From an uncultured Pelagibacteraceae bacterium (GTDB lineage: Bacteria > Pseudomonadota > Alphaproteobacteria > Pelagibacterales > Pelagibacteraceae): a stretch of DNA of 32,428 nucleotides. The position numbers and the translations under genes are program-made. Within the stretch, counting starts at the first letter, position 1; every line of letters begins with the position of its first letter. The notes under the pieces were generated by a model, which worked only from the letters and a program-made list of their open reading frames with translations, had not been told where the DNA came from and did not search any database. The DNA lies in NCBI GenBank assembly GCA_902604795.1, contig CACKZV010000011.1:1-32428 (forward strand), written 5' to 3'. Positions 1 to 7,908 of the stretch are shown piece by piece.

Positions 1-1
1 T

Positions 2-463
2 TACTTGGGTTCGGATGAATTTACATCAGTATTTGCTACTGGCAGTAACATGTCAGACCAGAGATTTAATAAAATAAAAGACTATGAACTTGCAACTACA
101 GTGCTTAAGTCGAAAAAAGGAGTACAATGCATTATAACTAATTCGAGACATTGTAGTTTTGGTTATGACCAAAGAGTTGAGCTTTTTGGAACAAAAGGAA
201 TGATGATATCAGATAATAAAAGAGATACTGAAACTAATCTCTTTTTAAAAAATTCAACAAATAATAGATCCCCGCTACTCCATTTTTTTATAGAGAGATA
301 TGCGGAGGCTTTTAGATTGCAACTATCTGACCTTGCAAATTTTTGCAAAAAAAATATTAAACCTAGAGCTGTTTTTGAAGATGGAAGAAAGTCTATAATA
401 TTAGCAGAAGCTGCACAAAAATCAGTTAAGTCAAAAAAATTTGAACAATTAAAAATAAATTAG
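2..463 (+). CDS. iolG: Gfo/Idh/MocA-family oxidoreductase, probably inositol 2-dehydrogenase (C-terminal part, 5' end cut by window)
   Basis: The frame is open from the first bases, so the NAD-binding Rossmann half lies outside the window and only about 153 C-terminal residues are seen. The stretch reading SRHCSFGYDQRVELFGTKGM matches the region of inositol dehydrogenases that carries a GYDQR-(V/I)-E-(V/L)-FG-(S/T)-KGM block, followed by the family's C-terminal helices rich in E, A and K. The family oxidises myo-inositol or a related polyol/sugar with NAD+, in the cytoplasm. An in-frame TTG at base 5 is not a credible start. The gene converges on the DMT transporter gene with 7 bp between stops. 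The family is clear; the exact substrate is inferred from the motif and could be another cyclitol. Confidence 0.78.
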   Translation, partial: YLGSDEFTSVFATGSNMSDQRFNKIKDYELATTVLKSKKGVQCIITNSRHCSFGYDQRVELFGTKGMMISDNKRDTETNLFLKNSTNNRSPLLHFFIERYAEAFRLQLSDLANFCKKNIKPRAVFEDGRKSIILAEAAQKSVKSKKFEQLKIN

Positions 464-470
464 AAATTTT

Positions 471-1364
471 TTATATACTTTGTATTTTTTTATCGCCTGC
501 TTTTTTTACAAAATAAATTCCTAAGACAACTGCACATAAAGCAATTAAAATTTTAGATGTTACTAATTCGTTTAGGAAAATAAATCCTAAAATAACACCA
601 AAAATCGGTATTAGATAAGCTACCTGACTTTGGAAAACTAAGCCATTTTTCTTTAAAATCATAAATCTTAATAACCATGCAATTCCAGTTGGAAAAATAC
701 CAAGATAAATCAAAGATAATGTAGAATCTAATGTTGGATTTAAATTCCATGGTTGCTCAATTATTAGTGATATTGGACAAGCAATTATAGCTCCCCAAAT
801 AAGAATTGATGCAGTTACATTTTCATTTTTCTTATTACTAATTTTTAATGTCAAAATTCCTCCAATTACATAAAAAGTGGATCCCAATAGAATCATAAGA
901 GCAGAAAATAAATTTTCATTATTTATAAGTAAATTTTCTGAGAATAAATAAACAATTCCTGAAAAACCTAATACTATTCCAAATATTTTTATTATGTTAA
1001 TTTTTTCTCCTTCTGCAAAGAAATGTGCAAGTATTGTTGCACTTATAGGTGTAGTTGACATTAAAATTGCTGCTAAGTTACTTTGAACTTTCTGAACCCC
1101 GTATGCTATAAGGAAAAAAGGTATAACTAAATTAATAATACCAATTGCTGCAAACCATTTCCAATCTTTAGAAAATGCTTCAATTTTTATTTTTTTAAAA
1201 TAACAAAGTAATAGTAATGGTATCATGCCAAAAAAAATTCTTAAAAAAGCTATGGTTATTGGTCCATAAGAATATGTTGCAATTTTAATGTTGAAAAAAG
1301 CTGAAGCCCAAAGTAAGGCTAAAAAAGTAAGAATGAAATAATCAGTAGCGTTTGGAGATTTCAT
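471..1364 (-). CDS. EamA/DMT-family transporter
   Basis: A 297-aa very hydrophobic protein with about ten predicted membrane segments arranged as two repeated EamA halves (roughly residues 8-140 and 150-290). Typical DMT features are visible: an N-terminal ALLWASAFFNIKIA segment, an FLRIFFG segment in TM2, and P-I-S-A-T-I-L and L-I-P-I-F-G-V-I-L-G segments in matching places of the two halves. The family exports amino acids, metabolites or drugs across the inner membrane; the substrate cannot be read from sequence. Its ATG overlaps the stop of the upstream YbaK-like gene by 4 bp, so the two are probably cotranscribed and translationally coupled. It ends in a short basic cytoplasmic tail. Confidence 0.88.
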   Translation of the reverse strand: MKSPNATDYFILTFLALLWASAFFNIKIATYSYGPITIAFLRIFFGMIPLLLLCYFKKIKIEAFSKDWKWFAAIGIINLVIPFFLIAYGVQKVQSNLAAILMSTTPISATILAHFFAEGEKINIIKIFGIVLGFSGIVYLFSENLLINNENLFSALMILLGSTFYVIGGILTLKISNKKNENVTASILIWGAIIACPISLIIEQPWNLNPTLDSTLSLIYLGIFPTGIAWLLRFMILKKNGLVFQSQVAYLIPIFGVILGFIFLNELVTSKILIALCAVVLGIYFVKKAGDKKIQSI

Positions 1365-1840
1365 TCAATTATATCTTCTATTGATCCATTTGTTATTTTA
1401 ATAAGATCATCAAAATTAATTTTAAAAATACAGTTTGGATGTCCTGCAGCTGCAAATAAATCTTTAAATCTGTTCAAAGAACTATCAACTAATATCTGCA
1501 AGCTATTAGTGTGTCCTATTGGAGATACTCCTCCAATTGTATATCCAGTTTGTTCTTTCACATCATTAGGTGATGCCATACTTAAATCTTTACTATTAAA
1601 AAACTTTTTTAATTTGTTTAATGAACATCTTTTGTCACCAGAGACTAAACATAAAAAATAATTATCACCATTTTTAAAAAGTAAGCTTTTTACAATTGCA
1701 CCTACTTCACAATTTAAAGATTTTGCTGCATCAACTGCTGTTCTTGCTGTATTTTCTAATTCTGTGACTGATAAAGTCTCATCGAATTCTTTTAATGCTT
1801 TTTCAGCTCTTTTAACTGGTTCTTTATTTAATAAACTCAT
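1361..1840 (-). CDS. YbaK/ProX-family aminoacyl-tRNA deacylase (editing domain protein)
   Basis: A 159-aa single-domain protein of the YbaK/aminoacyl-tRNA deacylase family. The lysine in GAIVKSLLFK (near residue 49), the GGVSPIGH loop and the AAAGHPN segment are the conserved elements around the editing pocket. Members hydrolyse mischarged tRNA in trans, for example Cys-tRNA(Pro) or Ala-tRNA(Pro), and act in the cytoplasm. Length is normal for the family. It lies 5' of the DMT transporter in a two-gene unit and is divergent from glnA, with 141 bp between. Whether it is a YbaK (Cys) or ProX (Ala) type enzyme cannot be decided by eye, so no symbol is given. Confidence 0.85.
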   Translation of the reverse strand: MSLLNKEPVKRAEKALKEFDETLSVTELENTARTAVDAAKSLNCEVGAIVKSLLFKNGDNYFLCLVSGDKRCSLNKLKKFFNSKDLSMASPNDVKEQTGYTIGGVSPIGHTNSLQILVDSSLNRFKDLFAAAGHPNCIFKINFDDLIKITNGSIEDIIE

Positions 1841-1938
1841 TATTGCAACTTAGGATTGATTGAAAATTCTAATTTTTTAAGGTTAATATACATGTAAAAA
1901 AAGCATAAGTGATATCTATTTAATAGGCATTATTTATC

Positions 1939-1959
1939 TTTTCTTAACTGATAAGAAAA
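1939..1959 (+). promoter_or_regulatory. Perfect inverted repeat in the glnA upstream region
   Basis: Arms TTTTCTTA (1939-1946) and TAAGAAAA (1952-1959) pair perfectly around a 5-base loop. The repeat ends 12 bases before the glnA Shine-Dalgarno sequence. No T-run follows the second arm, so it does not look like an intrinsic terminator. It may be a 5' UTR hairpin or a dyad operator. No convincing -35/-10 pair was found in the 141-bp gap. Confidence 0.4.
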
Positions 1960-1971
1960 TTAAAAAATTAT

Positions 1972-1976
1972 AGGAG
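1972..1976 (+). promoter_or_regulatory. Strong Shine-Dalgarno sequence of glnA
   Basis: AGGAG with a 5-base spacer to the ATG at 1982. It fixes the glnA start. It is one of the few textbook ribosome binding sites in this window, where several genes have none, which fits a highly expressed gene. Confidence 0.75.
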
Positions 1977-1981
1977 ATAAT

Positions 1982-3388
1982 ATGAGCGCTAAGGACGTAC
2001 TAAAATTAATGAAGTCTAAGAATATTGAGTTTGTAGATCTTAGATTTACGGACCCAAGGGGAAAACTTCAACATTTAACAATGGATACAACTATTGTAGA
2101 TGAAGGAATGTTAAATGACGGTGTATTTTTTGATGGATCGTCAATTGCAGGATGGAAAGCAATTAATGAATCTGACATGATATTAAAGCCTGATTTAAGT
2201 AGAAAAGTAATAGATCCTTATACATCTCATAATACTTTAATTTTATTTTGTGATATTTTAGATGCTGTTAAGCGAGATCCATATGAAAGAGATCCTAGAG
2301 GAATTGCAAAAAAAGCTGAAGCTTATCTAAAAAAAACAGGAATTGGAGATACAGCTTATTTTGGTCCAGAGCCTGAGTTTTTTGTTTTTGATGACGTAAG
2401 AATTAAAAACGATATGAATGAAACAAGTTTTTCAATTGATAGTTCAGAAGGTCCTTATAACTCTGGAAAATCTTATGATAATGGAAACATGGGTCATAGA
2501 CCTGGAGTAAAAGGAGGATATTTTCCTGTGCCACCAGTAGATAGTGCACAAGATATGAGAGGTGAATATCTTAAAGGACTAAGGGATGTTGGGATTACAG
2601 TAGAAAAACACCACCATGAAGTTGCTCCAAGTCAACATGAACTTGGAATGTTATTTGGAACTTTGGTTAATCAAGCAGACAATGTTCAGCTATATAAATA
2701 TGTAGTTCAAATGGTTTCTCACTCTTTTGGAAAAACTGCAACTTTTATGCCTAAGCCAGTTAAAGGAGATAATGGTTCTGGAATGCATACTCACCAATCA
2801 ATTTGGAAAGGGAAAACTCCGGTATTTTCTGGAAACAAATATGCTGGATTATCCCAAACTGCACTTTACTATATTGGTGGAGTATTAAAGCATGCAAAAG
2901 CAATTAATGCATTTGCCAATGCTACTACAAATAGTTATAAAAGATTAATTCCAGGATTTGAGGCTCCTGTTTTACTTGCATACTCTGCAAGAAATAGATC
3001 AGCTTCATGCAGAATTCCAATCACATTAAGCAAAAAAGGTGCAAGATGTGAAATAAGATTCCCAGACGCATCAGGAAATCCATATTTAACATTTGCTTCT
3101 ATGCTTATGGCTGGAATTGATGGAATAAAAAATAAAATTGATCCAGGTAAATCGTTCGACAAAGACCTTTACGCTTTATCAGAAAAGCAAGTTAAGAAGG
3201 TGCCAACTGTTTGCGGTTCTTTAAGAGAAGCAATGGAAGCTTTGGATAAAGATAGAAGTTTCTTAACTAAAGGCAATGTATTTACTGATGATCAAATAGA
3301 TGCGTATATTGAACTTAAATATGAGGAAATTCACAATTTTGAACATACGCCGCATCCTATTGAATTTGACATGTATTATAGCTGTTAA
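1982..3388 (+). CDS. glnA: Glutamine synthetase type I
   Basis: A 468-aa type I glutamine synthetase: it makes glutamine from glutamate, ammonia and ATP as a cytoplasmic dodecamer, the main ammonium entry point. Visible signatures are FFDGSSIAGW near residue 50 (latch and active-site region), FGPEPEFFVF at 127-136, the KPVKGDNGSGMHTHQS ATP-site block at 258-273, and NRSASCRIP. Tyr397 lies in DKDLYALSEK exactly where GSI-beta enzymes are adenylylated. The ATG is preceded by a good AGGAG site. Unlike most alphaproteobacteria there is no glnB just upstream; the neighbour is a divergent YbaK-like gene. Regulation is therefore probably by promoter or leader elements in the 141-bp upstream gap. A hairpin follows the stop. 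Confidence 0.98.
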   Translation: MSAKDVLKLMKSKNIEFVDLRFTDPRGKLQHLTMDTTIVDEGMLNDGVFFDGSSIAGWKAINESDMILKPDLSRKVIDPYTSHNTLILFCDILDAVKRDPYERDPRGIAKKAEAYLKKTGIGDTAYFGPEPEFFVFDDVRIKNDMNETSFSIDSSEGPYNSGKSYDNGNMGHRPGVKGGYFPVPPVDSAQDMRGEYLKGLRDVGITVEKHHHEVAPSQHELGMLFGTLVNQADNVQLYKYVVQMVSHSFGKTATFMPKPVKGDNGSGMHTHQSIWKGKTPVFSGNKYAGLSQTALYYIGGVLKHAKAINAFANATTNSYKRLIPGFEAPVLLAYSARNRSASCRIPITLSKKGARCEIRFPDASGNPYLTFASMLMAGIDGIKNKIDPGKSFDKDLYALSEKQVKKVPTVCGSLREAMEALDKDRSFLTKGNVFTDDQIDAYIELKYEEIHNFEHTPHPIEFDMYYSC

Positions 3389-3402
3389 AAAGCTTAAATT
3401 TA

Positions 3403-3435
3403 TGGGATTACCTGCAGTAATAGCAGGTATTCCCA
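3403..3435 (+). terminator. Hairpin after glnA, candidate terminator
   Basis: A 13-position stem with a single T/T mismatch (3403-3415 pairing with 3423-3435) and a 7-base loop, containing TACCTGC/GCAGGTA and TGGGA/TCCCA. It lies 15 bases after the glnA stop and is far more G+C-rich than its surroundings. T-rich sequence follows only after a second palindrome (3437-3450), so it may instead be an mRNA 3'-end stabiliser or a leader element of the small ORF at 3477. Confidence 0.6.
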
Positions 3436-3436
3436 T

Positions 3437-3450
3437 ATTAGAATTCTAAT
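3437..3450. repeat. Perfect 14-bp palindrome between glnA and the small ORF
   Basis: ATTAGAATTCTAAT is a perfect palindrome beginning two bases after the glnA hairpin and 27 bases before a candidate small ORF. It could be a dyad operator or extend the termination structure. A chance palindrome of this length in a short gap is unlikely but not excluded in A+T-rich DNA. Confidence 0.4.
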
Positions 3451-3476
3451 TTCATTTATTTTTGTTATGAAAAGGT

Positions 3477-3614
3477 ATGACAAAGATCATAACAACATTA
3501 AAAAATATTATTGGTTATAATAGACCTGAAATTAGAAAACCTAAGCGTAGAAAAAATAAAATTTATTCTATGAATAAAAGAGGCCAATATTGGTTTATTT
3601 CTTATTACCAATAA
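3477..3614 (+). CDS. Possible small basic protein (45 aa), unrecognised
   Basis: An ATG-started frame of 45 codons that I do not recognise. It encodes a basic peptide (12 Lys/Arg, one acidic residue) with a proline/lysine/arginine-rich middle (RPEIRKPKRRKNK) and an aromatic C-terminus (QYWFISYYQ). Its stop codon abuts the stop of the convergent sufA-type gene with no base between, the tight convergent packing seen elsewhere in this window, which supports it being a gene. Against it: no clear Shine-Dalgarno sequence and a short length. An AAAAGG lies only one base upstream of the ATG. It may be expressed from its own promoter or as read-through past the glnA hairpin. Basic and aromatic composition would suit a nucleic-acid or ribosome-associated peptide, but that is speculation. 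Confidence 0.4.
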   Translation: MTKIITTLKNIIGYNRPEIRKPKRRKNKIYSMNKRGQYWFISYYQ

Positions 3615-3950
3615 TTAAACTTTAAAAGACTCTCCACAACCGCATCTTTCAGTTTCATTAGGGTTATTAAACACAAATTGAGAGGAAAATTGCTCTTTTT
3701 TATAATCCATTTCAGTTCCAAAAAGATACATTACAGCTGCTGGGTCAATAAACACTTTTACTCCCTTATCCTCAATAACCTCATCGTTAGGATTAATTTC
3801 TTTTGTGTATTCCATAATATAAGACATACCTGCGCATCCACCTGATTTTACCCCAACTCTAACACCAATAGATCCATTTTCAGCTGAAGACATAATTTCT
3901 TTTATCCTGTTTGCTGCTTGATCGCTTAATGATATAACTTGTTTCGTCAT
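3615..3950 (-). CDS. sufA: SufA/IscA-type A-type iron-sulfur carrier
   Basis: A 111-aa A-type carrier of the HesB/IscA family. The three invariant cysteines are present: Cys39 in SGGCAGM and Cys103/Cys105 in the C-terminal CGCGESF motif. The family takes Fe-S clusters from the SufBCD scaffold and passes them to apoproteins. It is the last gene of the minus-strand suf operon, overlapping the upstream sufT-type gene by 4 bp. The frame fills the usual family length, so the ATG at 3950 is a sound start. SufA, IscA and ErpA cannot be separated by motif alone; the operon context favours SufA. Confidence 0.93.
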   Translation of the reverse strand: MTKQVISLSDQAANRIKEIMSSAENGSIGVRVGVKSGGCAGMSYIMEYTKEINPNDEVIEDKGVKVFIDPAAVMYLFGTEMDYKKEQFSSQFVFNNPNETERCGCGESFKV

Positions 3951-4243
3951 AAGTTTAATTCTAATTTTGCTGCTTCTGACATCATAGATTTATCCCATGG
4001 TGGTTCCCAAACTAAATCTAAATCTACTTTGTCAACTTCTTCTAATTGCATAATACTATCTTTAACTTCTTTAGGCAAACTTTCAGCTACTGGACAATTT
4101 GGAGTGGTAAGTGTCATTTTTACACTAATATTCTTTTTGTCTACGGCAATATCATATATTAATCCAAGTTCGTAAATATTTACTGGTATTTCAGGATCAT
4201 AAATTTTTTTTATTTCTTCAATTACCTTTTCTTTTAATTCCAT
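3947..4243 (-). CDS. sufT: SufT-type (DUF59/MIP18) Fe-S assembly factor
   Basis: A 98-aa single DUF59 domain. It has the family DPEIPVNIYELGLIYD block at about residues 16-31 and the TTPNCPVAE segment with the conserved cysteine near residue 50, then the VWEPPWDK segment typical of SUF-linked members. SufT-type proteins assist maturation of Fe-S proteins and are often found between sufU and sufA, as here. It starts 4 bp after the sufU stop and overlaps the sufA start by 4 bp, so it is embedded in the operon. Confidence 0.93.
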   Translation of the reverse strand: MELKEKVIEEIKKIYDPEIPVNIYELGLIYDIAVDKKNISVKMTLTTPNCPVAESLPKEVKDSIMQLEEVDKVDLDLVWEPPWDKSMMSEAAKLELNL

Positions 4244-4247
4244 AAAG

Positions 4248-4712
4248 TTACGACTCGGTTTTAGTGATTTTTTTTGAGTTATCCATTGCTGATGTAAGAG
4301 TGTGCCACGATAATGTTGCGCACTTAACTCTCATTGGATATTGTTTAACACCAGATAAACACATTAATTTAGTTTTTTCGTCGTCTTTTAAGTATTCTGA
4401 TTTTAAGTCTGGATTTTCTTTTATCATTCCTAAAAAGTCTTCAACTATCTCTTTAGCCTCGTGTTCATTTTTGCCTTTAATTAAATCTGTCATGATTGAA
4501 GCTGATGCCATTGAAATAGCACATCCACTTCCCTCAAACGAAATATCCTCAACTATTTTTTGTCCATTTAATTTAAGATAAACATGAACATTGTCTCCAC
4601 ATAAAGGGTTATGACCTTTTGCATCTTTATTAAACTCATGTACTTTTCCAAGATTCCTTGGATTTTTTCCATGTTCTAAAATAATTTCTTGATAAAGTTC
4701 TTTTAAGTTCAT
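4248..4712 (-). CDS. sufU: SufU-type sulfur-accepting scaffold protein
   Basis: A 154-aa NifU/IscU-like protein. The three ligand cysteines are Cys38 (in PLCGD, with Asp40), Cys64 (in GSGCAIS) and Cys131 (in RVKCATLSW). The distance between the second and third cysteine is 67 residues, against about 43 in IscU; this extra insertion is characteristic of SufU. SufU accepts persulfide sulfur from SufS and feeds the SufBCD complex. It overlaps the end of sufS by 4 bp. The pairing of SufS with SufU rather than SufE follows from the gene order, since no sufE is seen here. Confidence 0.95.
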   Translation of the reverse strand: MNLKELYQEIILEHGKNPRNLGKVHEFNKDAKGHNPLCGDNVHVYLKLNGQKIVEDISFEGSGCAISMASASIMTDLIKGKNEHEAKEIVEDFLGMIKENPDLKSEYLKDDEKTKLMCLSGVKQYPMRVKCATLSWHTLTSAMDNSKKITKTES

Positions 4713-5929
4713 TTTAAATTAAATATTTTTTTACAATTATTAATAGATTCATTTAGTTTATCTAAGTCATCTTTAGTATTATAAATTCCAACCGACGCTC
4801 TTGCACTAGCAGGTATATTTAATTTATCATGTAATATTTGACAACAATGATGGCCTGCTCTTATTGCAACTCCGTCTTCATCAAGTATTGTTGCAATATC
4901 ATGTGGATGAACACCCTCCAATGTGAAGGATAAAACTCCACCTTTGTTTTTTGGATTACCAATTAATTTAACTGAATTATTTTTTTGTAATAACTCTTGA
5001 CCATACTCAACTAAATCAGCTTCATGTTTCATGATATTCTCTATACCAATACTCTCCATAAACTTTATTGACTGATCAAACGCAATAACTTGGGCTGTGG
5101 CCATGGTCCCAGCCTCATATTTATTTGGTAAATCACTATAAGATATTTCATTTTTTTTAACTTCTCTAATCATTCCACCTCCACCTTGGTAAGGTGGCAG
5201 TTCTTCTAACCACTTTTTTTTACCATATAAAACACCTAATCCAGTAGGTCCGTACATTTTATGACATGATATTGCATAAAAGTCGCAATCTAAATCTTGC
5301 ATATCTAATTTAAGATGAGGAGCTCCCTGACAACCATCAATTACAACTATTATCCCTTTGGAGTGTGCTAAATCTGTTATTTCTTTAACAGGCAATATTG
5401 CTCCTGTAACATTAGATAAATGAGTAATAGCAATTACTTTGGTCTTAGAAGTTATTTTTTTTTCAATATCTTCCAGAGAAATGTCTCCGTTATCATCTAC
5501 CTCTGCAAAATTGATTTTAATATTTTTTGACTTTCTTAAGAAATGCCAAGGCACATAATTTGAGTGATGTTCTAGCTCTGTAATTAAAATTTCATCACCT
5601 TCATTTAGATATTTTTGCCCTAAAGTATTAGCTACTAAATTTAATGCCTCAGTTGCTCCTTTTGTAAAAACTATTTCATTTTTATCTTTAGCATTAATGT
5701 ATTTTTGAACAGATGATCTTGTATTTTCATATAAGTTTGTCGCTGCAACTGCTAAATAGTGCACACTCCTTCCAACATTTGAAAATTGTTTAGTGTAAAA
5801 TTCATTTATTTTATCAGCTACAACTTTTGGTTTTTGTGATGAGTTAGCACTATCTAAATAGACTAAATCATTGTTTTGAATTTTTTCATCAAATATTGGA
5901 AACTCATCTTTTATGTTCTCTATTTTCAT
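4709..5929 (-). CDS. sufS: Cysteine desulfurase SufS
   Basis: A 406-aa class V aminotransferase-fold cysteine desulfurase (PLP). The PLP lysine is Lys224 in ISCHKMYGPTG, the cofactor-stacking histidine lies in LEHHSN (121-122), and the catalytic cysteine is in RAGHHCC (Cys362, with a second Cys363 directly after). The HHC context and short active-site loop are those of group II (SufS) enzymes. It releases sulfur from cysteine as a persulfide for SufU. It overlaps sufD at its start and sufU at its end by 4 bp each, giving strong translational coupling. Length is normal for the family. Confidence 0.97.
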   Translation of the reverse strand: MKIENIKDEFPIFDEKIQNNDLVYLDSANSSQKPKVVADKINEFYTKQFSNVGRSVHYLAVAATNLYENTRSSVQKYINAKDKNEIVFTKGATEALNLVANTLGQKYLNEGDEILITELEHHSNYVPWHFLRKSKNIKINFAEVDDNGDISLEDIEKKITSKTKVIAITHLSNVTGAILPVKEITDLAHSKGIIVVIDGCQGAPHLKLDMQDLDCDFYAISCHKMYGPTGLGVLYGKKKWLEELPPYQGGGGMIREVKKNEISYSDLPNKYEAGTMATAQVIAFDQSIKFMESIGIENIMKHEADLVEYGQELLQKNNSVKLIGNPKNKGGVLSFTLEGVHPHDIATILDEDGVAIRAGHHCCQILHDKLNIPASARASVGIYNTKDDLDKLNESINNCKKIFNLK

Positions 5930-7173
5930 TCCTTAATTCCGATCATATTTTTAACTAAATTTTTTACTTCTGGGTCTGTAATTTTTTCCACAACATCTAA
6001 TAGAAAACCATTTATCAAAAGTTCTCTCGACTGTTGATAATTTAATCCTCTTGACATTAAATAAAATATCGAGTCCTCATTGAGACTTCCTGATGCAGAA
6101 CCATGAGAACATTTTACGTCATCTGCATAAATCTCTAACTCTGGTTTAGCATTAAACTCAGAGTCTTTATTTAACAATATTGCTTTACTTAGCTGATAAC
6201 CATCAGTTTTTTGTGCCTGTGAGTTAACAAATATTTTTCCTTGATATACTGCTCTAGAACTATCTTCCAAAACACTTTTTATAAGTTGATAACTTTTTGT
6301 ATTTTCAGTTAGGTGATTTACGATTGTTCTAATTTCATGATGCTTGTTATTATTTATAGAAAAAATACCATTTACAAAAGCTGATGAATATTCTCCATTT
6401 AAGTTACAATTAATCTCATTCTTACAAAAATTTGATCCTGAAGATAAAATGAATGTTTCTGAAATACTGTTTTTATCTTGCTCAATATTATTGAAGGAAT
6501 ACTTAATATTTTTATTTTCAAATTTATCTACTTTGTAATTTTTTAAAATAGAATTTTCTTTTAAATCAAAGTTGTAAAAAATATTTAAGAAATTTTTTTC
6601 TGAAGTATCCCTGAATAAATCAATTAGTCTTAATGAACTATTCTCGTACAATTCAAAATTTAATCTTAAATTAATATTTTTAGACCATATTTTAGTGTTG
6701 GTTGTATGATAGATAATAAGAGGCTTTGTTAATTGATAACCCTTTTTTACCACTATTTTAAAAGACTTATTGGTAAAAGCACTATTTAAGTCGGATAAAG
6801 AGCTATTATTATTGAATTTATTAATAGTTTCTGACTGATCAATTATTTCTATTTGGTCTTTTTTTTCATAATCAAAGTCAATTTTTTCTATTCTTCCATT
6901 AATAAATACTATTTTGTTATGCTCTAGCCCGTCTACGAATGCAGAAGTATCAACTTTATTTGTAGATGTATAGTCGCTGTAAAAGCTTAGCTCTCCAATA
7001 TTTTTTTTTATTATTTGGTTAAGATCAGAAAATTTCCAGTCTTCTTCTTTTCTATTTGGAAAACCTTTATTAATAAAATTATCTAAATAAAATTTTTTTA
7101 TTTCTATATCTCTCTGAGATAAAGTTAAATTTTTAATAGTATTATCAAAATCTTTTTGTAATTGCTCTTTCAT
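5926..7173 (-). CDS. sufD: SufD, scaffold subunit of the SufBCD complex
   Basis: A 415-aa SufBD-family protein. The N-terminal half is divergent and Lys/Asn-rich, with the PNRKEEDWKFSDL motif near residues 38-50 typical of SufD. The C-terminal half is the conserved beta-helix, including PELEIYADDVKCSHGSASG at about 343-361; the histidine in CSHG corresponds to the SufD residue that helps bind the nascent cluster together with a SufB cysteine. It ends with the LVKNMIG helix. Its start follows the sufC stop directly and its end overlaps sufS by 4 bp. Confidence 0.96.
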   Translation of the reverse strand: MKEQLQKDFDNTIKNLTLSQRDIEIKKFYLDNFINKGFPNRKEEDWKFSDLNQIIKKNIGELSFYSDYTSTNKVDTSAFVDGLEHNKIVFINGRIEKIDFDYEKKDQIEIIDQSETINKFNNNSSLSDLNSAFTNKSFKIVVKKGYQLTKPLIIYHTTNTKIWSKNINLRLNFELYENSSLRLIDLFRDTSEKNFLNIFYNFDLKENSILKNYKVDKFENKNIKYSFNNIEQDKNSISETFILSSGSNFCKNEINCNLNGEYSSAFVNGIFSINNNKHHEIRTIVNHLTENTKSYQLIKSVLEDSSRAVYQGKIFVNSQAQKTDGYQLSKAILLNKDSEFNAKPELEIYADDVKCSHGSASGSLNEDSIFYLMSRGLNYQQSRELLINGFLLDVVEKITDPEVKNLVKNMIGIKE

Positions 7174-7908
7174 CTAATGAAAATTTTCATACCCCTTTTT
7201 TTCTAATTCCAAGGCTAATTCTGCGCCGCCAGATTTTACAATTTTTCCATCCATTAAAACATGTACAAAATCTGGTTTGATATAATCGAGTAATCTTTGG
7301 TAATGTGTAATTATTAAAAATGAATTTTTATTATCCCTTAATGTATTAACTCCATCAGCTACAATTTTAAGTGCATCAATATCTAGACCTGAATCTGTTT
7401 CATCTAAAATTGATAATTTAGGAGCTAATAATGACATTTGCAAAATTTCATTTTTCTTTTTCTCTCCGCCTGAAAAGCCAACATTTAGTTGTCTGTTCAA
7501 TTTTTCTTCATCAAATTTAAGTTCTTTAGATTTTTCCTTTACTAATTTTAAAAATTCTATTGCATCAAGCTCTTTCTCACCTCTTGCTTTCCTCACTGCA
7601 TTTAATGAAGTTTTAAGGAATATATTTGTATTTACACCTGGAATTTCTAATGGATATTGAAAGGCAAGAAAAATACCTTTATGAGCTCTTTCCTCTGTTT
7701 CAAGCTCAAACAAATCTTTTTCCTCAAAAAGTACTTCCCCTGAAACTTCATATCCTTTTTTACCTGACAAAATATTTGATAATGTGCTTTTACCAGATCC
7801 ATTTGGACCCATAATAGCGTGGACCTCTCCAGGATTTATATTTAAAGAAAACCCTTTTAAAATTTCTTTGCTATCAATTTTTGCATTTAATTTATTTATT
7901 TTTAACAT
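7174..7908 (-). CDS. sufC: SufC, ATPase subunit of the SufBCD complex
   Basis: A 244-aa soluble ABC-type ATPase. Walker A is GPNGSGKST at 34-42. The signature is the SufC variant [11 protein letters not shown], and Walker B is [12 protein letters not shown], with the D-loop and switch histidine (ITHYQR) following. ATP hydrolysis drives the conformational change of SufB-SufD during cluster assembly; there is no membrane partner. The start shares one base with the sufB stop. Length and motifs are complete. Confidence 0.97.
   Translation of the reverse strand: MLKINKLNAKIDSKEILKGFSLNINPGEVHAIMGPNGSGKSTLSNILSGKKGYEVSGEVLFEEKDLFELETEERAHKGIFLAFQYPLEIPGVNTNIFLKTSLNAVRKARGEKELDAIEFLKLVKEKSKELKFDEEKLNRQLNVGFSGGEKKKNEILQMSLLAPKLSILDETDSGLDIDALKIVADGVNTLRDNKNSFLIITHYQRLLDYIKPDFVHVLMDGKIVKSGGAELALELEKKGYENFH

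Noticed and set aside
3389..3476. Glutamine-type riboswitch (glnA or downstream-peptide RNA) before the small ORF
   Set aside because: The position next to glnA and a short ORF invited it, but the conserved core as I remember it is not visible; only a hairpin and a palindrome are present.
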